Counted from the stretch's first letter, positions 41,564 through 50,513 are shown. The stretch: DNA of 64,000 bases from Alkalibaculum sporogenes (GCF_009362815.1 NZ_WHNX01000010.1:54627-118626), one strand, 5' to 3'. Numbers and translations: made by a program. The notes: generated from the letters alone by a model not told the origin.

Positions 41564-43291
41564 ATGAAGCGACAATATATAATAATTTTCATAGTAGTGA
41601 TGACTTTAATTACCTTAGGAATAGGGTATATTTATACACAACCCAAAATAGAAGAATTAGATTACAATACATTTGTTTCTTATTTAGAGGCAGAGCAAGT
41701 GAAAGAAATAAATATTAAAAACGATGAAATACTACAAGTAACTATGAATGATGATAAGGTATATCGTGTAGATAATCCACAGAAAGAATCAATGAAAGAG
41801 TATTTTTTGCTAAATGGAGTTGCTATTACAAATAATAGATTGATACAAGAAGCTATTTTACCCATTGGTAGCGTTGCTTTGATTGGGATTATCTTTTTTA
41901 TTTACAGGAAAAAAGGTTTTAGTAAAGATAAACTTCAACTTGTAAATGCAAATGGACAAAAAAATGATGAATCATCAGTACATTCTTTTAATAATGTGGC
42001 TGGAAATGAAGAAGCAAAAGATTTAGTAAAAGATATTATTGACTTTATCAAGGATCCTGATAAATACTCTAAGCTTGGAGCTAAGATGCCAAAGGGAATA
42101 TTATTATATGGACCACCAGGAACAGGTAAGACTCTTATGGCAAAAGCAATTGCTGGAGAGTCAGGAGTGCCATTTTATGCAGTATCTGGTTCGGACTTTG
42201 TACAAATGTATGTAGGTGTTGGTGCTAGTAGAATTCGTCAGTTATTTAAAAAAGCAAAACAATCTACAAAAGCGGTTATATTTATAGATGAGATTGATGC
42301 CATAGGAAAAAAACGTGCCAATGGTCCTAACTCAAATAGTGATGAAAAGGATCAGACATTGAATGCACTATTAACAGAAATGTCAGGATTTAATAATAAT
42401 AGTGGAGTAGTAGTAATAGCTGCTACAAATAGATTAGACACACTAGATGATGCTCTTATAAGGCCAGGTAGATTTGATCGTTTAATAGAAATAGGTCTTC
42501 CAGATATAAATGCACGACGAAGAATTTTAGATTTACATATAAAAGATAAGCCAATACATAGTGCAGTTAATATGGATAAAGTTGCAAAAGAAACGGTTTA
42601 TTTTAGTGGCGCAATGCTTGAGAGTTTAGCTAATGAGGCTGCCATTATAGCAGCAAATTCAAATAGCACTGAAATTATTCAAGACAATTTTGAAGTAGCT
42701 TTTTACAATGTAATTGCAGGCTCAGCTAAAAAGGATAGGAGTACTATTTGTAAAGATGATTGCAGGATTACTGCTTATCATGAAAGTGGTCATGCTCTAG
42801 CAACCAAGTTATTACTTCCTGAAAATACAGTAAGCAAAGTGACTATTATACCAAGCACAAAAGGATTTGGTGGTTTTAGTATGAGTATTCCAAAGGATAG
42901 ATTATATAAGAGCAAACAAGATATCCTTAGCGACATCAAAGTGATGTTAGCAGGAAGAGTAGCAGAAGAGTTGATTTTTGGAGCAGATAATATTACGACA
43001 GGTGCGTCTAATGATATTGAAAAAGCTTCTCGATTAATAAAAGAATATGTTATTAAGTTTGGTATGGATTATGACTTTGGATTGTTTAATCACGACGCTG
43101 CAAATATGAATGCAGACTCAGCAGTTATGGAAAAATGTAGAGAGCAGATGAAAAAATTATACGAAGAAACTAAAAAAGTCATTGAAAATAATATTGATTT
43201 ATTAAATCAGATAGCACAAGAATTAATATTAAAAGAAACATTGAATGAATCAGATATAGATATACTATTTAGCAACAAAAAAAGTGCATAA
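41564..43291 (+). CDS. FtsH-like ATP-dependent zinc metalloprotease (short paralogue)
   Basis: The 575-residue protein has helix 1 (residues 5-25), a short extracytoplasmic domain with LDYNTFVSYLEAEQVKEINI, and helix 2 near residue 105. The AAA module follows: Walker A GPPGTGKTLM near residue 186, VGVGASRIRQLF, Walker B FIDEIDAIG, and the second region of homology RPGRFDRLIE. The peptidase domain carries HESGHAL (HExxH) near residue 403. It is shorter than housekeeping FtsH (about 600-650 residues), lacks the long C-terminal tail and sits alone, so it is probably a specialised paralogue for membrane-protein turnover. Confidence 0.93.
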   Translation: MKRQYIIIFIVVMTLITLGIGYIYTQPKIEELDYNTFVSYLEAEQVKEINIKNDEILQVTMNDDKVYRVDNPQKESMKEYFLLNGVAITNNRLIQEAILPIGSVALIGIIFFIYRKKGFSKDKLQLVNANGQKNDESSVHSFNNVAGNEEAKDLVKDIIDFIKDPDKYSKLGAKMPKGILLYGPPGTGKTLMAKAIAGESGVPFYAVSGSDFVQMYVGVGASRIRQLFKKAKQSTKAVIFIDEIDAIGKKRANGPNSNSDEKDQTLNALLTEMSGFNNNSGVVVIAATNRLDTLDDALIRPGRFDRLIEIGLPDINARRRILDLHIKDKPIHSAVNMDKVAKETVYFSGAMLESLANEAAIIAANSNSTEIIQDNFEVAFYNVIAGSAKKDRSTICKDDCRITAYHESGHALATKLLLPENTVSKVTIIPSTKGFGGFSMSIPKDRLYKSKQDILSDIKVMLAGRVAEELIFGADNITTGASNDIEKASRLIKEYVIKFGMDYDFGLFNHDAANMNADSAVMEKCREQMKKLYEETKKVIENNIDLLNQIAQELILKETLNESDIDILFSNKKSA

Positions 43292-43314
43292 GTTCAATCA
43301 TATAATAAAGTAAG

Positions 43315-43342
43315 GAGATAGATGCTCGGCATCTATCTCTTT
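43315..43342 (+). terminator. Terminator of the FtsH-like gene
   Basis: GAGATAGATGC (43315-43325) and GCATCTATCTC (43329-43339) form a perfect 11-bp stem with a 3-nt loop and trailing T. Confidence 0.88.
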
Positions 43343-43348
43343 CTAATT

Positions 43349-43439
43349 ATCACGAAGTAATGAGCCAAGTGGCTCCTTGCAGACATTTAGCGACTACCGC
43401 GTAACCGAGAGAAACTCGCAAAGCGTGTTTCTTGTGGTT
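43349..43439 (+). repeat. Palindromic repeat family, copy A3 (no inner hairpin)
   Basis: ATGAGCCAAGTGGCTCCTTGCAGAC is followed directly by ATTTAGCGACTACCGCGTAACC and a GAGAAAC/GTTTCTT hairpin. It is the 50.2-50.5 kb copy without the inner palindromic module. Confidence 0.75.
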
Positions 43440-43728
43440 CTGTACATTTAAAATAATATTATATAGTCGTGAGTTGACTATGATATTATATAATTGACGT
43501 TAATACATAACTGCAGAAGAAATGGTAGTATTATTATGCTGTTAAATGCTTAATATAGACAACTATTAAATAAATCCAAACTTTTGAGAAATAGATATGA
43601 ATTGAAAAGAAAATTCATATGATAGAATCTCTCAAGTTACTGATCTTTCGTATTCGCTAAAGATAGAAGATACTAATTTGAAGATCTATAGATATATTTT
43701 GCACAAAAACAAGAAGAAGGAATGTAAA

Positions 43729-44616
43729 ATGGAATTTATACAAGCAAAAACAATTATTTCAGGGTATGCACCTAACAATCCCTGGTTTGGAATCAACTAT
43801 AATATGAACATTTACAAGGGCTGTAATCACGGCTGCATTTATTGCGATAGCCGCAGTGAATGTTATCATATAGAAAATTTTGATCAGGTGAGGGCAAAAG
43901 AAAATGCACTTGCCTTAATTGCACGAGATCTTAAATCAAAACGAAAAACTGGTGTCATAGGCACAGGTGCAATGAGTGATCCCTATAATCCCTTTGAAAA
44001 AGAGTATAAGTTAACTAGAGGTGCATTGGAACTAATTGATCGCTATGGGTTTGGCGTTTCTATTGCCACTAAGAGTGATTTAATTACAAGAGATCTTGAT
44101 TTACTAAAGAAAATAGCACGACATTCACCAGTCCTAATCAAAATGACAATTACTACAGCCGACGATAAACTGTGTAAAAAGATCGAACCCAATGTGGTTC
44201 CAGCCTCAAAACGATTTGCTGCAATAAATAAACTAGCAGAACAGGGCATTTTTGCAGGTGTTTTGTTAATGCCAGTACTTCCATTTATAGAAGATAATGA
44301 TGAAAATATAAGCAATATCATTAAACTTTCACATGAAAGCGGTGCAAAATTCATCTACCCAGGTTTTGGGGTAACCCTTCGTCAAAATCAAAGAGAATGG
44401 TATTATAGTAAATTGGAAAAACTATTTCCAAATATGAAAGCCAAGTATATTAAAGAATATAGAAACGCCTACGAATGTCCTTCGCCAAATGCTAAAGAGT
44501 TGTGGAATCTATTTACAAGTGAATGCAGGAGTTATGGTATTACTTATAAAATGGAAGATATTATAAAAAACTATAAGCAAGGTTACGGAGGGGTACAGTT
44601 ATCATTTTTTAGTTAA
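43729..44616 (+). CDS. Radical SAM protein, SPL-like family
   Basis: The 295-residue protein has the radical SAM cluster motif CNHGCIYCDSR (CxxxCxxC) near residue 34. It also has GTGAMSDPYNPFEK, VSIATKSDLITRDLDLL and VLLMPVLPFIEDND, as in the Rv2578c/SplB-like group of uncharacterised radical SAM enzymes related to spore photoproduct lyase. I place the start at ATG 43729 (MEFIQAKTI) behind AGAAGGAATG; an earlier in-frame TTG is poorer. The substrate is unknown. Confidence 0.9.
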   Translation: MEFIQAKTIISGYAPNNPWFGINYNMNIYKGCNHGCIYCDSRSECYHIENFDQVRAKENALALIARDLKSKRKTGVIGTGAMSDPYNPFEKEYKLTRGALELIDRYGFGVSIATKSDLITRDLDLLKKIARHSPVLIKMTITTADDKLCKKIEPNVVPASKRFAAINKLAEQGIFAGVLLMPVLPFIEDNDENISNIIKLSHESGAKFIYPGFGVTLRQNQREWYYSKLEKLFPNMKAKYIKEYRNAYECPSPNAKELWNLFTSECRSYGITYKMEDIIKNYKQGYGGVQLSFFS

Positions 44617-44627
44617 TGAAAATACCA

Positions 44628-44672
44628 AGCAATAGGGACGGTTGAACCGCCCCTATTGCTTCTGTATTTTTA
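44628..44672. terminator. Strong hairpin after the radical SAM gene
   Basis: AGCAATAGGG-CGGTT (44628-44643) pairs with AACCG-CCCTATTGCT (44645-44660) with one mismatch, followed by a T-rich stretch. Confidence 0.75.
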
Positions 44673-44699
44673 GTGCACATTTTTGGAAATTGAAAATAA

Positions 44700-45062
44700 T
44701 CAACCGATGAATTGTGTTAATTCTTTGTTAAATTTATCTTTCTGCTCATAGAATAAACCATGACCACTATATTCAAAAGGGATGAGTGTAGCATTTTTTA
44801 TACCATTTTTTTGTGCAATGGCTAATGGGAATAAGCAAACTTTGTCATGAATACCATGAAGAATTAGTGTAGGAACTGTTATTTTTTTTAGATTAGAAAA
44901 TAAAGTATCATCTTTTAATGTCACTAGACATGCTGCCGTTGACCAACTTGCTGCTTGCATTCCCAAGGACAAGAACCAATCTGCAAGTCCAGGAGTTACA
45001 AATTGGAAGAAAAACATGTCATTAAATGTCTGGAGCATTTTGGGGCGATTTGAATATGTTTG
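44700..45062 (-). pseudogene. Alpha/beta hydrolase remnant (C-terminal part only)
   Basis: About 120 residues of the C-terminal half of an alpha/beta hydrolase: VPTLILHGIHDKVC (the Asp-bearing strand) and YSGHGLFYEQKDKF (the catalytic His). The nucleophile elbow and entire N-terminal half are missing. The frame remains open a little beyond the ATG at 45038 but without start signals. It abuts a likewise 5'-truncated, divergent TetR gene, so a single deletion probably removed both 5' ends and their shared promoter region. Confidence 0.8.
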
Positions 45063-45560
45063 TTGTATGTTGAAATTGCAAAAGAGGCTAGTGTTTCTAC
45101 CGGAATTGTCTACCGCTATTTTGAAGATAAGAAAGATATTTTCATCGCTTCTCTAGACCTTTATTCATCAACTTTTTATGATACTCTATTTGTTGAACTG
45201 AGAACTTTAACGGTACCTATTAATATTAGTGTTTTTTTAGAAAAAATTATTGATACTTTTGTAGAGAGACATAATGTATCTAAGTTTGCCCATGAAGAAA
45301 TGCTTGCAATGTCCCACTCTGACCCAGATGTGGCAAAGTATTTCTATGAATCAGAAGAGAATGTTACAGAACGAATTTGTGATTTGCTTCCAGCATTAGG
45401 GCTAGATATTATTAATGCTCATGAAAAAATTCATATTATTACCAATATAATTGAAAATTACTGTCATGAAGTTGTGTATCATAAGCATCCTTATATGAAT
45501 TACGCCATAATGAAAACTATAGTCATTGAGGCTATTGAAAAAATATTATATTGTTACTAA
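45057..45560 (+). pseudogene. TetR regulator remnant (5' truncated)
   Basis: About 166 residues. It begins inside the helix-turn-helix (VEIAKEASVSTGIVYRYFEDKKDIF) and continues through a full ligand domain. The first 20-25 residues, helix 1 of the DNA-binding domain, are missing. The frame meets a stop at 45051 and there is no ribosome binding site. The original TetR probably controlled the divergent hydrolase. Confidence 0.8.
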
Positions 45561-45618
45561 AACACTAGGGTCAGGAATTTTTGTATCGATTACAGATTTA
45601 ACTGAAGAACGGCATAGA

Positions 45619-45705
45619 GGTTTTCGCTTGGCTCGATGTTTCACTAGAACTAATATTTAGTAGGGGATGAAGAAAACCCCTACTGAATAAAGTTTTGCTT
45701 TATTT
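45619..45705. repeat. Repeat R3, right-hand part of the R1 composite
   Basis: TTTTCGCTTGGCTCG, the ACTAATATT junction, the TAGTAGGGG/CCCCTACT hairpin and AAAGTTTTGCTTTAT match 29436-29519. It is a left-truncated copy that still contains the edge of the palindromic core, so it derives from a filled copy like R1. Confidence 0.8.
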
Positions 45706-45799
45706 TGACCTGTTATTTACTTAGATTGTTGGTATAGAGACGCCTTCCTATGAATGTTCTTCGACAAAACAGCTTTTTAAAGCTACCCAATTTAGTTTC

Positions 45800-46117
45800 T
45801 TATAATTTGTTTTTATATAGCTCTAAATCATGAAAAAATCCCACAATGTATACTGTTCTACTATCATCATCAATACGAAATATAATTACATAATCATAAT
45901 GTGGAACTACTACCTTTCGATATTCTCTGGATTTCAAAAAAATATCTTCCGAGTATGCATACATCTCTGGGCTACATTCCAAATTATCAAATATGTGTTC
46001 TATCTCATTCATCAAATTACTTGCGGCCTGCGGATTTTTCAACTGATTTACAATATAATTCAAAATATGATCCAACAGTTCCTCTGCTCTTTCCGTAATG
46101 GTAAGTTTATATTTCAT
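45800..46117 (-). CDS. RelE/ParE-family toxin
   Basis: The 105-residue protein opens MKYKLTITERAEELLDHILNYI and ends with strands VVVPHYDYVIIFRIDDDSRTVYIVGFFHDL, the ParE/RelE fold and C-terminal motif. It is either an mRNA interferase or a gyrase inhibitor by family. It overlaps the upstream antitoxin gene by 11 bp, the classic type II toxin-antitoxin layout, and is flanked on both sides by repeat remnants. Confidence 0.9.
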   Translation of the reverse strand: MKYKLTITERAEELLDHILNYIVNQLKNPQAASNLMNEIEHIFDNLECSPEMYAYSEDIFLKSREYRKVVVPHYDYVIIFRIDDDSRTVYIVGFFHDLELYKNKL

Positions 46118-46367
46118 ATTTTTCTCTTAACTTACCAAGAGATTGTTTTGAATCTTTCGTTTTTCCTGATTCAATCTGTCGCTCAGAAAGTTCTAGTTCA
46201 CGATACATGTTTAATCTCTTCATTGTAGTTTCGTACACTTCTACACTCATAATAACCATATCTCCATAACCATTCTTAGTAATATAGATTGGTTCTTCTG
46301 CAACATGGCACAGCTCCGAGATTTCTGCTGTATTTTTTAAATCTTTAATTGGAATAATGTGTGGCAT
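46107..46367 (-). CDS. Phd/YefM-family antitoxin
   Basis: The 86-residue protein has the Phd/YefM N-terminal DNA-binding fold (IIPIKDLKNTAEISELCHVAEEP, IYITKNGYGDMVIMS) and a charged, probably disordered C-terminal toxin-binding tail (QIESGKTKDSKQSLGKLREKYEI region). ATG 46367 follows AAGGAGG. Upstream ATACCATTA repeats near 46398-46420 may be the autoregulatory operator. Confidence 0.92.
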   Translation of the reverse strand: MPHIIPIKDLKNTAEISELCHVAEEPIYITKNGYGDMVIMSVEVYETTMKRLNMYRELELSERQIESGKTKDSKQSLGKLREKYEI

Positions 46368-46611
46368 AATATGGACCTCCTTAAATTATGGCTTAATTAT
46401 ACCATTACTATACCATTATTATATCATGCTTGCAATCTGTTATTTCTGATATGCAAAAGCAAATTCTAGCATACCTTTTTCAAGAAATTAATCTTCACTA
46501 ACTTTTATTTCCACAGCAATCGCACGAAATGTTATTTAAACCAAGTTTTTCAGTGTTGCTTCAGCTCTGACTAGTAAATTAATATACATTCTTTTCCGAG
46601 ATAATAATTAC

Positions 46612-46637
46612 CAACTACTGAATAAAGTTTCGCTTTA
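46612..46637. repeat. Repeat R4, right-end fragment
   Basis: CTACTGAATAAAGTTTCGCTTTAT repeats the last 24 bp of R1. It lies directly downstream of the ABC-2 permease stop codon on that gene's strand. Confidence 0.7.
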
Positions 46638-47342
46638 TTATCTTATTTTTTTATTCATTAAGATATAAGTAATCAATAGCCAAAATAAATGAACAAGAAA
46701 ACCTGTACTTATATTTAGAATGGAAGGTTGATCTATTATCATCCAAATCCAGTAAAATGGGAGCAAACTTGAAGTGCCAATAATTATAGGATGTTTTACT
46801 AATTGAGCTAGAGATGTGATATACAATAGACCTAGTCCTTTCGCGTAAGTCAATCCTTTTACTTTATCTTCTGAAAGGATAAATAGTAGCATACCAATAG
46901 AGATACTTTCTATAGGTAGAAATAATAAGAGTGACAGTAAAATAAGTGTGTTTAGATGAATTATATCTAGGAAAAAATTTCCTAGTAGGGCGTAAAGGAT
47001 AGAAAATATAAATGGGAGCAACATCCGATTAAATAAATAACCTTTATAGCCAATAGGTGTCACGGATAATAATTCATATATTTTAGCATCTCTATCGTCT
47101 ATCATGAGAAAAGCTGTAACAGTTCCGAGCATTCCTGGGATCATAATAAATGATAGAGCTAAAATGTAACTTTTATAATTTAAAATATCAATATTCCAAT
47201 TGTCGTAAATTAGAGGCGTAGCAACATTTAATATGACTTTTACTATAAAAAAATATAAAAGAGGCATAGCAAATAGTAAAATCATGATAGGGTCACGAGA
47301 TAGAATCTTTAGATCCACGAGTATAATTTTTATATTTTTCAT
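46638..47342 (-). CDS. ABC-2-type transporter permease (second permease)
   Basis: The 234-residue protein has six predicted helices and an N-terminal amphipathic entry segment (KNIKIILVDLKILSRDPIMILLF). The layout is that of ABC-2 exporters. The start is placed at ATG 47342 (GGAGGAAAG just upstream) rather than at 47357. It is the third gene of an ATPase-permease-permease operon. Nothing in the sequence reveals the substrate; drugs, peptides or lipids are possible. Confidence 0.87.
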   Translation of the reverse strand: MKNIKIILVDLKILSRDPIMILLFAMPLLYFFIVKVILNVATPLIYDNWNIDILNYKSYILALSFIMIPGMLGTVTAFLMIDDRDAKIYELLSVTPIGYKGYLFNRMLLPFIFSILYALLGNFFLDIIHLNTLILLSLLLFLPIESISIGMLLFILSEDKVKGLTYAKGLGLLYITSLAQLVKHPIIIGTSSLLPFYWIWMIIDQPSILNISTGFLVHLFWLLITYILMNKKIR

Positions 47343-47343
47343 T

Positions 47344-48033
47344 TTACTTTCCTCCATATAAAATTTTGAATATATATTTTTTTATGTAGGAAAAACATAA
47401 AATTATAAAAATTATTAAGCTAGTGCTATAAATTAGAAATTCCCATAAGTAGATACCTTGAAAAACACCAAGTATAAGATAGATGCTAGCTACACTGGGA
47501 ATTAGCTTTATAATCAAAAGATCATTAACAACAAAGAGCAACATACAAGGAACAATAAGAAGAATAATTGAGGGAATTATTTTAACAAAGTATTGATTTA
47601 TTGTTTCGCATTGTAGTGCAACAATAAATCCTAGTAAGGTAAAAAAAGAAGAGATTATAATGATAATTAAGGTCAATACAAAAGGATTAAACGATAGACC
47701 GCTACTATAGGCTATAATTAAACTGGAAAAAAGGGCAATTAAAGTTAGAGAAGTCATTTTTGCTAAGAGATACTCAAAGATGTGAAGTGGTGAAACCAAT
47801 AGATAATCTAAAATACCTTGGGTTTTTTCTAACATCAATATTCCTCCTATGAAAAAAAAACCAAGTAAAGATGGGTCGCTTACTATGATCAAAGGTGCAA
47901 TAATGTCAGAAAACTCTTTGGGAATATAAGTAAGGATTAAGACATAGAAAAGGGTTAAAACTGAATAGATTGCATAAAATCCATGTTTAAACTGAAAAAT
48001 TATATCAGATTTCAATGCATTAAGAAATCTCAT
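47344..48033 (-). CDS. ABC-2-type transporter permease (first permease)
   Basis: The 229-residue membrane protein has six helices and the segment MLEKTQGILDYLLVSPLHIFEYLLAK (residues 67-92), which corresponds to the coupling region in ABC-2 permeases of the NodJ/fluoroquinolone-export kind. It overlaps the ATPase gene by 4 bp. The two permeases are different in sequence and probably form a heterodimer. Confidence 0.87.
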   Translation of the reverse strand: MRFLNALKSDIIFQFKHGFYAIYSVLTLFYVLILTYIPKEFSDIIAPLIIVSDPSLLGFFFIGGILMLEKTQGILDYLLVSPLHIFEYLLAKMTSLTLIALFSSLIIAYSSGLSFNPFVLTLIIIIISSFFTLLGFIVALQCETINQYFVKIIPSIILLIVPCMLLFVVNDLLIIKLIPSVASIYLILGVFQGIYLWEFLIYSTSLIIFIILCFSYIKKYIFKILYGGK

Positions 48034-48893
48034 GAAAGTTCCCTCCCTGTAATCTGAATAAAGATATCCTCTAGAGTTGCCTCTTGACTATGTATGGTTT
48101 TTATTTCTTTATTTTGTAAAATGTCGAGAAACTCTTTACTATGTTTAATCTCTTGAAAATCAAATTCCCTAGAGGTGATTTGTTGCCTTTCCATAAATTC
48201 AACTATGACTTTATGACTACCATAGGTTAACTTCAAATTCTTAGGAGAATCAATGAGAGGAATTGAGCCATCTACAATAAATGCAATAGTATCACATAAG
48301 ACGTCAGCAACTTCCATGTTGTGTGTAGTTAAAAATATGGTCTTTCCTTGATGTTTTAATTCTACAATCATATCTTTAATAATTTTTGCGTTGACTGGAT
48401 CAAGACCTGCAGTAGGTTCATCGAGAAAGATAAGAGTAGGATTATGTAGTATGGCACGTATAAAATTAAGCCTCATTTTCATACCTCTAGAATAACTTTC
48501 AACCTTTTTATCTTTAGCTTCATATAACTGCACTCTTTTTAATAATTTAAGAATATCTCGAGGTTTTGTTTGATAATAAGAAGCCATTAGCTCTAGATTT
48601 TCTATAGCTGTTAGTTTGATATAAAGATTAGGAGAGTCAAAAGCAACGCCAATACGTTCGAATATTTCATTATTCCATTCAGATCTCTCGCGTCCCATGA
48701 TTTGAATGCTTCCTTCATAGCCTCTTAATAATCCGATGATTGCTCGCTGAGTGGTCGTTTTTCCTGCACCACTAGGACCCAAAAAACCAAAGATTTCTCC
48801 CTTATCTACTGAGAAATCAATTCCTTTTATTACTTTTGGTTGTTTTTTATTATAGGAAAAAGATAAATTGTTAACAGTAATCATAGTTTTCAT
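48030..48893 (-). CDS. ABC transporter ATP-binding protein
   Basis: The 287-residue protein has Walker A GPSGAGKTTTQR near residue 39, signature YSRGMKMRLNFIRA near residue 133 (SRGM in place of LSGGQ), Walker B LIFLDEPTAGLDP near residue 155 and the switch His in TTHNMEVAD. The C-terminal 80 residues are the accessory domain of CcmA-type exporters. It drives the two ABC-2 permeases encoded downstream. Confidence 0.94.
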   Translation of the reverse strand: MKTMITVNNLSFSYNKKQPKVIKGIDFSVDKGEIFGFLGPSGAGKTTTQRAIIGLLRGYEGSIQIMGRERSEWNNEIFERIGVAFDSPNLYIKLTAIENLELMASYYQTKPRDILKLLKRVQLYEAKDKKVESYSRGMKMRLNFIRAILHNPTLIFLDEPTAGLDPVNAKIIKDMIVELKHQGKTIFLTTHNMEVADVLCDTIAFIVDGSIPLIDSPKNLKLTYGSHKVIVEFMERQQITSREFDFQEIKHSKEFLDILQNKEIKTIHSQEATLEDIFIQITGRELS

Positions 48894-49021
48894 CTCCTGA
48901 TATAAGCTAATATATAATTATTTGTGCAAATTCCCATAGCCAATCATTTAAAAAAGATATAGAAGTTAAAAAGTAAGTACTTTTTAGATTATATTACTGG
49001 GAATTTAATCAGTCAATACTA

Positions 49022-49849
49022 TTATTTAAGTGGTGATTCCAGTGTAACGACTACTAATTCAGGAGTATTAAATACTCTAAAGGGAAACGAGCTATTTCCT
49101 AAGCCTCTGCTTACAATCATAGAGGTTTTGAATTTTTGATAGATTCCACTTGTGTATTTAGGCAAAAATCCTTGATTGGGTGAAAGCAACCCCCCTACAA
49201 AAGGCAACCGAACTTGACCTCCGTGGGCATGCCCTGTGAATACCAAATCAAAATTATGCTTCACATATACATTAAATTTTTCTGGCCGATGAGACAGAAG
49301 TATAGAGAAGTTCTTTTTTGTTGTCTTAAGACAATCCAATATCATATCGAATTGTGTAGTGTTTTCCGAGACAAAAGAGGGATCTTGTATTCCTGCTATA
49401 AAAATGTTTTGATCTTCTTTGTAGATAGGAATACTTATATTATCTAAAACATTGACGCCTAGACTATGGAGTTTATTGACCAAAATTTCATAATGCTCAA
49501 AGCGGCTTTCGTGATTGCCAGGCACGTAATATATGGGAGCGATTTTTATAGCCTCTCTTATATAAGTCATAGAAATATCCATATTAGGTCTGTTACTATC
49601 GATGAAATCTCCTGTAATGACAATTATATCTGGTTTAATGGACTTCGTTTTATCTATCAGTTTAGATTGATTATGACCAAATTCTTTATTATGCAAATCA
49701 GACACATGAAGAACAGTATACCCATCGAAGAGAGATGGTAATTTATCGTTGGTATATTTGATATTTGTCCTAGTAATATGATTATTCTCAAAGTGCAACC
49801 ATAAAAACCCTAATAGCGCACCACCAATAACGCAACATTTTTTTTTCAT
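49022..49849 (-). CDS. Calcineurin-like metallophosphoesterase, membrane-anchored (YkuE type)
   Basis: The 275-residue protein has an N-terminal hydrophobic segment (residues 5-20). The metallophosphoesterase motifs follow: VLHVSDLHNKEFG (DxH), VITGDFIDS (GDxxD), YVPGNHESR (GNHE), LSHRP and FTGHAHGGQVRLP (GHxHGGQ). It probably hydrolyses a phosphate ester at the membrane; YkuE-like enzymes are suggested to act on lipid or cell-wall substrates. Monocistronic. Confidence 0.92.
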   Translation of the reverse strand: MKKKCCVIGGALLGFLWLHFENNHITRTNIKYTNDKLPSLFDGYTVLHVSDLHNKEFGHNQSKLIDKTKSIKPDIIVITGDFIDSNRPNMDISMTYIREAIKIAPIYYVPGNHESRFEHYEILVNKLHSLGVNVLDNISIPIYKEDQNIFIAGIQDPSFVSENTTQFDMILDCLKTTKKNFSILLSHRPEKFNVYVKHNFDLVFTGHAHGGQVRLPFVGGLLSPNQGFLPKYTSGIYQKFKTSMIVSRGLGNSSFPFRVFNTPELVVVTLESPLK

Positions 49850-50092
49850 CCATAAATCTCCTGTTTTTCCCTTTGTTTGGGTATAATTATGTCATATTTA
49901 TAGAAAGTATACAACAAATAACGGTTCCTAATGTTTACCTTGGATTGAGTTTTGTTTTCATCTAGCTAGAAAATCTAATTTCTTCAATAGAATATTATGC
50001 AAGCAATTATTGCACTTTATAAAAAACAAAACTGAAAAGCGCGATATAAATGACTCTTAATACGATTCCCGTGAGAACAGCATTTAATGTAC

Positions 50093-50206
50093 TTGACTAT
50101 AATATGTCAATATGATAATGTGTATTTAAGTTATGAAAACTTGTGTATCTTATAATATTACCCATGAAGGGTTGTCGGTCTTCCGATAATTTTTCGTGGG
50201 TTTTTT
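50093..50206 (+). ncRNA. Candidate small RNA or leader: promoter followed by terminator
   Basis: TTGACT (50093-50098) and TAATGT (50116-50121) are 17 bp apart. About 80 bp later, CCCATGAA (50161-50168) and TTTCGTGGG (50192-50200) form a hairpin containing an inner TCGG/CCGA stem and followed by six T. The resulting transcript would be roughly 75-80 nt. It could be an sRNA or an attenuated leader of fmdE. Confidence 0.45.
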
Positions 50207-50513
50207 ATTTATCGCGAAGACAATGAGCCAAGCGGCTGCTTGCAGACGTATTTTCATAGGATTTAAAGTTTGGCCAGCTTGCTGAGTTTAACTTTAAATC
50301 TTATGAAAATAATACGTCGAAGACGTAGAACATTTATCGCGAAGACAATGAGCCAAGCGGCTACGTTGCAGACGTATTTTCATAGGATTTAAAGTTTGGC
50401 CAGCTTGCTGAGTCAAACTAGAAATCTTATGATAATAATACGTCGAAGACGTAGACATTTGGCGACTGTCCGCGTAACCACAAGAAACTCGCGAAGCGTG
50501 TTTCTTGTGGTTA
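50207..50513 (+). repeat. Palindromic repeat family, copy A2: two 125-bp tandem units plus hairpin tail
   Basis: Units 50207-50331 and 50332-50456 both run from ATTTATCGCGAAGACAATG (or its shortened form) through GAGCCAAGCGGCT, GCAGACG, a long stem with loop CCAGCTTGCTGA, and ACGTCGAAGACGTAGA. The tail 50457-50513 is ATTTGGCGACTGTCCGCG plus the 13-bp perfect stem ACCACAAGAAAC/GTTTCTTGTGGT (50477-50511). The stem of unit 1 is better paired than that of unit 2. The tail ends 20 bp before the fmdE start. Confidence 0.85.

Larger units (their letters stand above)
43292..43728. other. Intergenic region after the FtsH-like gene
   Basis: It contains the terminator at 43315-43342 and repeat copy A3 (43349-43439). 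The last 280 bp are AT-rich leader or promoter sequence for the radical SAM gene, with a small hairpin ATCTTT/AAAGAT near 43642-43664. No gene seen. Confidence 0.5.

Noticed and set aside
45830..46228. Plus-strand ORF opposite the toxin gene
   Set aside because: Opposite a recognisable ParE-type toxin and its antitoxin, with no site or family.
50207..50513. CRISPR array
   Set aside because: Tandem units are 125 bp with internal palindromes and no short unique spacers. The same holds at 54.7 and 56.9 kb. No cas genes.
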